From a virus, in IMG/VR virus record IMGVR_UViG_3300048556_000290, positions 1 to 34,629 of that record: a DNA stretch of 34,629 bases; one strand, written 5' to 3'. Below, one piece after another: positions 29,006 through 34,629 of this stretch. The notes under the pieces are model-generated. The model saw only the letters and a list, made by a program, of their open reading frames with translations. It ran no database searches and was not told the origin of the DNA. The number at the start of each line of letters is the position of its first letter. The first letter of the stretch is position 1. The position numbers and the translations under genes were made by a program.

Positions 29006-31084
29006 ATGCAGTCTGCCGCCGATGACGAATTACTTTATGTCAGTAAAGAGCCTGATGTTGACTATCTTGCGGAAACCTACCGCAGGACTCAGTCGGAGTT
29101 GGGCGAATGGTTAGACCGTAGACAGCGCGATTACGATGTAAGAAATTGTTTATGGGCAGGAAAGTCCGATGATTTCAAGAAGCATTCCCATCTAAGCCAA
29201 ACCGGAGAGGTATTCCCCTGGGATGGTGCGAGTGATCAAGAGATTCGCATGGTGGATAATCAGATAAACAAGTGCGTGGCTATGACTACAAATGCGGTAA
29301 GATCCGCACATATCGTGGCTACCCCTGTGGAATCAGGTGATGTTGAGCGTGCTAATGTAATATCCATGTTCCTTCGTTGGTTAATGAACTCCAAGATGGA
29401 GGAGTTTTACGATCAATTGGAATTAGGATTAAACCACTTTTTCGAGAAGGGCCTGATGGTCCACTATGTTTATTGGGACTCCAAGGAACTTAAACAGCAA
29501 CAAACCATCCGCCTGGATGAGATCGCACAGGCACTTCCACAGATCGCACAAGTGATCCAGGATGGAAGTATGGATGAGGAGTTATCTGCCGCGTTAAAAG
29601 ACCAATTTAAAGTATCCAAGTCCAAAGCAAAAGCTATGCTTCGCGAACTTCGCAAGGATGGCACTACCACAGTACCCGTTACCCGCCAGGTCGTAAATCG
29701 ACCCCGCATCAAAGCATTGGCACCGGACGAGGATGTTATTTGGCCTAACTATACAATTGATCCGCAGGAGGCACCATATTGCTTTCATGTATTGCATATG
29801 ACACCGGAGCAGTTGGAATCCAAGGTTAGCTCCGAAGGATGGGATGCCGAGTTTGTAGAAAAGGCAAAGAACTTAGCCAAACATACACAGGCAGACAATA
29901 GTCTCTATAATGTGCGTCAGGAGGATGCGATAATCCGTGATGATGATGAGACTATTAGAATAGTGTACTGTTATCAAAGACTCCTAGATGAAGACGGAGT
30001 CCCCGGTATCTACTGCACAATCTTACATCCCGATATTCCTGAGTTGTATGCCAAACATGAACTCATGGATTACGCTCATGGTAAGTATCCATTCGTGGTT
30101 ACGAAATATGAGAATGTAAGCAAGAGACTTTACTCATCCCGCTCAATCCCTGAAGTGGGAGAACCTCTTCAGCAGGTAGCCAAGATTGAAAGTGATGCAC
30201 TAGTTGACCGTCAATCATTAGCAACTTTGCCCCCGCTTGAACACCCTCTCGGAAGGCCCCCCACGAAGTATGGTCCGGGGGTTCGTATCCCGTATCGTAC
30301 ACCTGGTGAGATCCGTTGGGCAAACACACCCCCATTTGATGGCGGAAATGTGGAAGTCCGTAGATATATACAGGAATTATTCGACCGCTATATGGGGAAT
30401 AACGCTCCAGGCGTTGACCCCGTGGAAGCGCAGAACAAACAGCAGGCCATGATCAATAAGGTATTTAACCACCTTAAATATGTGATCGACCAAGTATGGA
30501 CGCTGTATCAGCAGTATGGACCCGATGCAGAGTTTTTCCGAGTTACCGGAATGCAGGACATACAGAAATTTAATAAGGGCAAAGCAGGTGAAAGATTCGA
30601 CTTTTACTTGCAGTTTGATGTGGCAACCCAAGATCCTGCACAAATGCTTGAGCGCGTAAAAGCGGTTGCCGAGCTTGCCCCTGCACTCGATAGATCAGGC
30701 ACTCTTGATACCGAGAAGATGCTTCAGATCGCAGTTGGGCAGATCATGCCTGGTGCGTCTGAGAAGATCATGATCCCCAAGGAGACAGCATCGCAGAAAG
30801 CGGTGGATGAGGAGAGGCAGACAATTGCAGAGTTAGTGGCAGGAGTACCGCCCAATGTTCGTCCGCAGGATGCACATGAGATGAAGATGCAAGTATTTCA
30901 ACAATGGTTATCACAGCCTGATATTCAACAGAAGGCACAACAAGATCCGGCCTTGCAGGAGCGTATACAGAACTACATGCAACAGCGTCAGATGCAGATC
31001 ACACAGAAGCAAAATGCTCAGATCGGCAGACTCGGTGCGGCTCCCACGCAATTCGGACAAACCGCTCAAACAGAAGCGGCATAG
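29006..31084 (+). CDS. Portal protein
   Basis: 693 residues from the ATG at 29006; an in-frame GTG further upstream overlaps TerL and has no better support. The protein has the general pattern of long podovirus portals: an N-terminal YRRTQSELGEWLDRRQRDYD helix, a core with PPLEHPLGRPPTKYGPGVRI near 410, and a C-terminal helical barrel and tail rich in Gln (QQKAQQDPALQERIQNYMQQ). It forms the dodecameric vertex through which DNA enters and leaves. It follows TerL and precedes small basic virion proteins and the capsid genes. Confidence 0.75.
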   Translation: MQSAADDELLYVSKEPDVDYLAETYRRTQSELGEWLDRRQRDYDVRNCLWAGKSDDFKKHSHLSQTGEVFPWDGASDQEIRMVDNQINKCVAMTTNAVRSAHIVATPVESGDVERANVISMFLRWLMNSKMEEFYDQLELGLNHFFEKGLMVHYVYWDSKELKQQQTIRLDEIAQALPQIAQVIQDGSMDEELSAALKDQFKVSKSKAKAMLRELRKDGTTTVPVTRQVVNRPRIKALAPDEDVIWPNYTIDPQEAPYCFHVLHMTPEQLESKVSSEGWDAEFVEKAKNLAKHTQADNSLYNVRQEDAIIRDDDETIRIVYCYQRLLDEDGVPGIYCTILHPDIPELYAKHELMDYAHGKYPFVVTKYENVSKRLYSSRSIPEVGEPLQQVAKIESDALVDRQSLATLPPLEHPLGRPPTKYGPGVRIPYRTPGEIRWANTPPFDGGNVEVRRYIQELFDRYMGNNAPGVDPVEAQNKQQAMINKVFNHLKYVIDQVWTLYQQYGPDAEFFRVTGMQDIQKFNKGKAGERFDFYLQFDVATQDPAQMLERVKAVAELAPALDRSGTLDTEKMLQIAVGQIMPGASEKIMIPKETASQKAVDEERQTIAELVAGVPPNVRPQDAHEMKMQVFQQWLSQPDIQQKAQQDPALQERIQNYMQQRQMQITQKQNAQIGRLGAAPTQFGQTAQTEAA

Positions 31085-31099
31085 AAAGGGACATATATT

Positions 31100-31210
31100 A
31101 TGCCAATGGTAGGTAAGAAAAAATTCGGTTACGGCACAAAAGGTAAAGCGGCGGCTAAGGCTTATGCGAAGAAGACCGGGAAGAAGATGGTCAAGCGCAA
31201 GAAGAAGTGA
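31100..31210 (+). CDS. 36-residue Lys-rich peptide
   Basis: Fifteen of 36 residues are Lys and the rest mostly Gly, Ala and Tyr (KKFGYGTKGKAAAKAYAKKT). It follows the portal gene by 15 bases with an AAAGGG ribosome-binding site, and its stop overlaps the next GTG start. Such peptides may bind packaged DNA. Its position suggests a capsid-internal role. Confidence 0.65.
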   Translation: MPMVGKKKFGYGTKGKAAAKAYAKKTGKKMVKRKKK

Positions 31211-31455
31211 GTATCACTTATCGCAATGAGCGATTTTCAGGATATAACAAACCTAAGCGAACTCCTGGAAAGTCTAAAAAGTTTGCCGTACTTGCCAAGG
31301 AAGGTGACAAGGTACGCCTTGTTAGATTCGGAGATCCTAATATGCGAATACGAAAATCCGAACCCGCACGGCGTAAATCCTTCCGAGCGAGACATAAGTG
31401 CGATGAAAAGAAGTCTAAATTAAGCGCCGGATATTGGTCTTGTAAGAAATGGTAG
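31207..31455 (+). CDS. Conserved basic virion-type protein ending in CKKW
   Basis: 82 residues from a GTG overlapping the preceding stop. The pattern VRLVRFGDPNMRIRKSEPAR, RRKSFRARHKCDEKKSKL, SAGYWSCKKW is shared by small structural proteins of many cyanophages and other marine phages ('FGDP.M.IRK.DP.RRKSFRARH.C' is the hallmark). It is highly basic and holds two cysteines. Function in those phages is not settled; a virion component is most likely. Confidence 0.75.
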   Translation: MSITYRNERFSGYNKPKRTPGKSKKFAVLAKEGDKVRLVRFGDPNMRIRKSEPARRKSFRARHKCDEKKSKLSAGYWSCKKW

Positions 31456-31456
31456 G

Positions 31457-31807
31457 ATGCCAAAGGACGCATGTTATAAGAAAGTAAAGGCACGGGTAAA
31501 AGTATTCCCGTCTGCCCGTGCGTCTCAACAAATCGCCAAGTGCCGTAAGGCTAAAGGTCAGGTAAAGAAGTCCGCCAAAGGTGCATCCCTTAAAAGATGG
31601 AAGGACGAAAAATGGAAAGATACCCGCACAGGTAAACCATGCGGACAGGGCGGTAAGAACGAATATTGCCGACCCACCAAAAGAGTTTCTAAGAAAACCC
31701 CAAAAACAAAAAGCGAAATGTCCAAGAGTCAGCTTGCCCGCAAGAAAGCGGAAAAGCGAAAAGTAGGAATGGGCAGGCGCGTAAAACCCGTGAGAAGAAG
31801 AGCATGA
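31457..31807 (+). CDS. Basic structural protein of the DUF5872 type
   Basis: 116 residues. MPKDACYKKVKARVKVFPSA followed by QIAKCRKAKG is a familiar small marine-phage motif, and KWKDTRTGKPCGQGGKNEYC followed by RPTKRVSKKTPKT matches the DUF5872-like segment. The remainder is extremely basic (KSQLARKKAEKRKVGMGRRV). With its two neighbours it forms a trio of DNA-binding-looking virion proteins before the capsid genes. Confidence 0.7.
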   Translation: MPKDACYKKVKARVKVFPSARASQQIAKCRKAKGQVKKSAKGASLKRWKDEKWKDTRTGKPCGQGGKNEYCRPTKRVSKKTPKTKSEMSKSQLARKKAEKRKVGMGRRVKPVRRRA

Positions 31808-31881
31808 GAAGATGTCTCATTTGCAGAAGGAAATCTATTGGATTGTACTGCTCGCGATGTTCTTCATCGAACGAGATGTGA
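31804..31881 (+). CDS. 25-residue CxxC/CxxC mini-protein (tentative)
   Basis: The ATG overlaps the preceding stop (ATGA). The peptide holds two CxxC knuckles (RRCLICRRK and LYCSRCSSS) spaced like a mini zinc finger. It overlaps in another frame the 40-residue membrane gene at 31812, so only one of the two may be translated. Confidence 0.3.
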   Translation: MRRCLICRRKSIGLYCSRCSSSNEM

Positions 31882-31934
31882 TCCTGGACACCATGTTTGC
31901 GATCCTAAATATTATTTACGACAATTTTAAATGA
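31812..31934 (+). CDS. 40-residue membrane peptide
   Basis: The peptide has hydrophobic stretches at about 7-19 (EIYWIVLLAMFFIE) and 27-36 (TMFAILNIIY). GAGAAG precedes the ATG and the stop overlaps the next start (ATGA), which makes it a better candidate than the overlapping zinc-finger frame. Function unknown. Confidence 0.5.
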   Translation: MSHLQKEIYWIVLLAMFFIERDVILDTMFAILNIIYDNFK

Positions 31935-32161
31935 GCAAAACGAATCACGAAATTAATCATGAAGATGCAATTAGAGCGCTGTCCGCTCTCAAAAACGACC
32001 CCCACTTCAAGCGATATATTGAAATGCGTGAAAGTATGCGTGAAGAAACTATCCGGGCGTTGCAGGCTCCTGAGAGCATTGCGGACACAAACAGACACTT
32101 TTACATCACAGGGAAGCTCGAAGCGATAGACGAGGAATTGGACATTTTCTACAAGCTTTAG
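31931..32161 (+). CDS. Small helical hypothetical protein
   Basis: 76 residues, all-helical and soluble (HEDAIRALSALKNDPHFKRY, IEMRESMREETIRALQA, LEAIDEELDIFYKL). It is the last gene of the TerL-portal transcript and is followed by a strong terminator. Small helical proteins at this spot can be head assembly factors, but no family is recognised. Confidence 0.6.
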   Translation: MSKTNHEINHEDAIRALSALKNDPHFKRYIEMRESMREETIRALQAPESIADTNRHFYITGKLEAIDEELDIFYKL

Positions 32162-32181
32162 CTCGTTCCACAGAGATAATA

Positions 32182-32215
32182 CCCTCTGCGCTAGGGGTGG
32201 CGCAGGGGGTTTTTT
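32182..32215 (+). terminator. Rho-independent terminator before the scaffold-capsid unit
   Basis: CCCTCTGCGC (32182-32191) pairs with GCGCAGGGGG (32200-32209), ten pairs with one G-U, loop of eight bases, followed by TTTTTTA. It separates portal-region transcription from the capsid unit. Confidence 0.88.
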
Positions 32216-32222
32216 ATTGCCA

Positions 32223-32255
32223 TTGTCAAGACAATATACTACATTTTGCTACACT
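32223..32255 (+). promoter_or_regulatory. Capsid-unit promoter region with palindrome
   Basis: TTGTC-AA-GACAA (32223-32234) is a perfect 5-base inverted repeat, similar in layout to the one at 24384. TACATT (32240) and TACACT (32250) are possible -10 boxes, but neither has standard spacing from TTGTCA. A promoter is expected here because a terminator lies just upstream; its exact boxes are uncertain. Confidence 0.45.
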
Positions 32256-32275
32256 AGGCTACTGCCTTGATTATT

Positions 32276-33370
32276 ATGGAAACATTAACCGAAGAGGTTG
32301 TCTCGGAGTCCTCTGAAAATTCCGTGGAAACAGAAACGAAAGCAGACGGGAATGTCTCGATGGCCGAATTTGCGGATCAGTTATTGAAACGCAAGCAAGT
32401 TACCGAAACGGAACCGGAAGCTACCACCGAGGAGATGGACGAACCCGCTGAAGAATCTGCGGAGCCTACGGAAGTCGCCGAGGAAACTACCGCCGAAGAA
32501 ACGGATGAAACAGAAAATGTGCCGTCCCCACAATCTTCGGAAAATGTTCTTTCAAAGTATGGTATCGACCTGGACAACTTGTCCGAAGAGGAAAGTCGCG
32601 AACTCGCAAAATCGCTGAACGCATCTGCGGTTAAACGGTTTGGCAGACTTACCGCTCAGAAGAAAGCACTCCTTGCTGAAAACGCTGAACTGCAAGCGCA
32701 AGCCGAGCAGGCACAGCAAACGCAAGAGACTGACACTCCTGGGTTCCTCAAGGATAACGCTCTTCACAATGTGGTTAATGAGCAGGCACTCATGAAAGAA
32801 GTCGAGAATCTAAACACTCTAATCGAGTGGGCAGAGGATGGGATGGAAAACGAAACCCAATATGACGATGACGGAAATGAGTATGTCCTCAAGGATGGTG
32901 ACAAAACTTACACCAAGGCCGAACTGCGGAGAATACGATCCAATGCGAAGAAGATAATTCGCAAGGATGCCCCCGCAAGACAGGCATGGATTAAGGAGCG
33001 TCAAGCATCTGATCAGCAGGCCCTACAAACCTTCGAGTTTTTAGGAGACGCGGAGAGTGATGACTACAAGCTCTTCATGCAAGTGAAGAACAACAAGTTG
33101 TACAAGCCATTGGTGGATCATTTACCAAATTCAAACTTTGCCCTGGCACTCATGGTGGAGGGATTGAATGCGGTAAAGGCACGCCAAGGTGAACAGGCGA
33201 AACCCGCCCCCAAGCCAAAAGCACCCGTGGCATCCACGGAGGCAGGAGCGGCAAGGGCAAAGACTCCACAAGCACAGAAGACGAAGGCTGTGGAGGCGGC
33301 ATACAAAAAGTACGAACAAACCGGATCTATGGCGGACTATCAATCTTATCTAAAACTTAAAAGGAATTAA
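32276..33370 (+). CDS. Scaffold-like head assembly protein
   Basis: 364 residues from the ATG at 32276. Residues 1-90 are extremely acidic and low in complexity (EATTEEMDEPAEESAEPTEV), the middle is coiled coil (KALLAENAELQAQAEQAQQT), a helical domain follows at about 160-290, and the C-terminus is basic with a final short helix (YKKYEQTGSMADYQSYLKLK). Acidic, helical proteins with a basic C-terminal helix directly before the capsid gene are typical scaffolds; the tail would bind the capsid shell. No protease motif is seen. Confidence 0.7.
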   Translation: METLTEEVVSESSENSVETETKADGNVSMAEFADQLLKRKQVTETEPEATTEEMDEPAEESAEPTEVAEETTAEETDETENVPSPQSSENVLSKYGIDLDNLSEEESRELAKSLNASAVKRFGRLTAQKKALLAENAELQAQAEQAQQTQETDTPGFLKDNALHNVVNEQALMKEVENLNTLIEWAEDGMENETQYDDDGNEYVLKDGDKTYTKAELRRIRSNAKKIIRKDAPARQAWIKERQASDQQALQTFEFLGDAESDDYKLFMQVKNNKLYKPLVDHLPNSNFALALMVEGLNAVKARQGEQAKPAPKPKAPVASTEAGAARAKTPQAQKTKAVEAAYKKYEQTGSMADYQSYLKLKRN

Positions 33371-33376
33371 TAAAAA

Positions 33377-34342
33377 ATGGCATCTACAAAAACATATTCA
33401 GTAGCCGGAAACAGGGAAGACCTCAGCGACATAGTCACACTGCTTGAACCTGAGTCAACCCCATTGGTATCAATGGCTAAAAAAGCAAACGCAACAGGTA
33501 CATTCTTTGAATGGCAGACCGATGACTTATCAGAGGTTTCATTTAATGGAGTACTTGAGGGCGAGGACGCATCATCTTTTGATGACAAAGCCGCTAACCG
33601 TGCAAAGCTTGGTAACTATGTACAAAAGCTTCGCAGAACTTACGCAGTTTCCGATCTTCAGGAAATCGTTGATACAGCCGGAGTTGCAAGCGAGTACGCA
33701 AATGCCGAAAGCAAAGCTGTTCGCGAACTTAAAAGAGATCTCGAATCTGCTGTTTGTTCAGCACAAGACCGTGATGCTGACGATGGAACCAATCCATACA
33801 AAACTCGCGGTATGCTCAAATGGTTAGGAGTTGGTGGTCAGCCTGCTGATGTCCCTGCTGCATTCCAAAATGTCGCTAACGACACAACCGGAACTCAGAC
33901 TGAGACTACTTTCAATAATGTACTCCAAGAGCTTTACGAAGCCAATGGAATGCCTGGTGGACAACTCACCTTGATTGCGGGTCCTGGACTGAAACGCGAA
34001 ATCTCAAACTTCGCTCGTCAGGAAGGTACTACAACATCCTTAGCATTCTCTGTAACTCAGCCTGCTGAAAGTAAGAAGATCAGTCTTACAGTTTCAGTAT
34101 ACGAGGGAGATTACGGGGTTGTAAATATCCTGCCATCCGTGTTCGTTAACAGGACATCCGGAAGTGCTACTATCGATGCAGACGCAGGACTTCTTATCGA
34201 TCCTGAGTATGTAGGTATCCACATGCTTAAAGCTGAGTCTACTTCTGAGCTTGAGAATCGTGGCGGAGGTCGCAGAGGTTTTGCGGATCTCGTAGCTGGC
34301 CTTGCCTGCTATAGCCCAAAAGCACACGGTTACTTCAACTAA
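33377..34342 (+). CDS. Major capsid protein (SU10/DUF5309 type)
   Basis: 321 residues with an AAAGGA ribosome-binding site. The N-terminal NREDLSDIVTLLEPESTPLV and KKANATGTFFEWQTDDLSEV, followed by the long helix ELKRDLESAVCSAQDRDADD, are the hallmarks of the DUF5309 / SU10-like HK97-fold capsid family. The C-terminal half gives the axial domain (DYGVVNILPSVFVNRTSGSA, LLIDPEYVGIHMLKAESTSE). It forms the icosahedral shell with the scaffold encoded just upstream. Confidence 0.85.
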   Translation: MASTKTYSVAGNREDLSDIVTLLEPESTPLVSMAKKANATGTFFEWQTDDLSEVSFNGVLEGEDASSFDDKAANRAKLGNYVQKLRRTYAVSDLQEIVDTAGVASEYANAESKAVRELKRDLESAVCSAQDRDADDGTNPYKTRGMLKWLGVGGQPADVPAAFQNVANDTTGTQTETTFNNVLQELYEANGMPGGQLTLIAGPGLKREISNFARQEGTTTSLAFSVTQPAESKKISLTVSVYEGDYGVVNILPSVFVNRTSGSATIDADAGLLIDPEYVGIHMLKAESTSELENRGGGRRGFADLVAGLACYSPKAHGYFN

Positions 34343-34356
34343 TCGGGTTTTTAACG

Positions 34357-34385
34357 GAGGGGGGTTCGCGATGCGGACCTCCCTC
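34357..34385 (+). terminator. Strong hairpin after the capsid gene, partial terminator or stabiliser
   Basis: GAGGGGGGTTCG (34357-34368) pairs with CGGACCTCCCTC (34374-34385), 12 pairs including G-U, with a CGATG loop. Only TAACCTTTA follows, so termination would be weak. It may raise capsid mRNA relative to downstream genes. The window's left end matches exactly the last base of this hairpin. Confidence 0.6.
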
Positions 34386-34629
34386 TAACCTTTACTAAAA
34401 ATGGCGGAAATATTCTTACCTAAATGGAAAAGCGGAAACGGATCGCAGTTTATGAAGAACCTCGACCGTTATTTGCGTTACGAGGTAGACATGGAAAAAT
34501 CACAGTTAGCTATGCGTGAAGCACAATGTCGCAAAGAGAACCGCGAGATGGGTTCCGCCAAGATGGAAGGGCTTGGACAACTAAAAGCATCCATCCCTGC
34601 CCGCGATTATTTTCGTTGGCATCAATTTA
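34385..34629. repeat. Right copy of the terminal overlap repeat
   Basis: Matches bases 1-245 with 17 substitutions, all after the 99th base. It begins at the last base of the post-capsid hairpin. Confidence 0.9.
34401..34629 (+). CDS. Partial second copy of the first gene
   Basis: The 76 complete codons before the window ends match the gene at 17 except for two residues (A-D at 54-55 becomes M-E). The ATG and the bases before it are identical. It is cut by the window edge. If the genome is circular this is the same locus as gene 17-364 from another strain. Confidence 0.8.
   Translation, partial: MAEIFLPKWKSGNGSQFMKNLDRYLRYEVDMEKSQLAMREAQCRKENREMGSAKMEGLGQLKASIPARDYFRWHQF

Overview
The window looks like one almost complete genome of a small temperate tailed phage, probably podovirus-like and probably from an aquatic metagenome. 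The supporting genes are terminase, portal, a scaffold-like protein, an SU10/DUF5309-type capsid, a connector, a beta-propeller nozzle candidate and very large internal or ejection-type proteins. No tape measure, sheath or tail tube was recognised. A tyrosine integrase lies beside an attP that carries the 3' half of a tRNA-Lys gene, so the phage should be able to lysogenise. The host cannot be named from this sequence. The two ends of the window are a 245-bp overlap of about 93% identity, so the molecule is probably circular or circularly permuted, assembled across strain variation.

Layout. 1-13820 (+): virion genes downstream of the capsid (connector, small fibre and adhesin-like proteins, a membrane-protein cluster that may be the lysis cassette, tail nozzle, internal virion proteins), closed by a terminator at 13890. 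13930-15107: attP and integrase. 15178-20867 (+): regulatory genes, then a replication and recombination module (SSB-like protein, stand-alone DnaA domain IV, RecE-like exonuclease with a helix-turn-helix tail, RuvC-like resolvase, ParB-like protein, helicase loader, DnaB helicase). 20884-20928: bidirectional terminator. 20977-24359 (-): leftward genes, namely five very small ones not usually called, a GP88-like cysteine protein, a PD-(D/E)XK nuclease and a possible terminase small subunit, interrupted by a 670-bp non-coding, palindrome-rich stretch at 22763-23431. 24384-24420: divergent promoter/operator. 24420-32161 (+): HTH regulator, a structured RNA or terminator, small genes, a PP-loop/PAPS-reductase-like enzyme, a nuclease-like protein, TerL, portal and a run of very basic small proteins. 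32182-34342 (+): terminator, promoter, scaffold-like protein, major capsid protein, then a strong hairpin before the repeated first gene.

How it works together. There is no phage DNA polymerase or RNA polymerase, so replication and transcription should use host enzymes. The phage supplies helicase loading, ssDNA binding and recombination functions, and the DnaA-like domain may help choose the origin. Several transcription units seem to start from sigma70-like promoters 13-17 bases before an ATG, which implies leaderless or nearly leaderless mRNAs. A motif AACTACAGAT recurs in the intergenic regions. The most unusual parts are the non-coding region 22763-23431 (iteron-like repeats, perfect palindromes, and a hairpin family with a compensatory base-pair change), the branched RNA element at 24869-24955 and the stand-alone DnaA domain IV.
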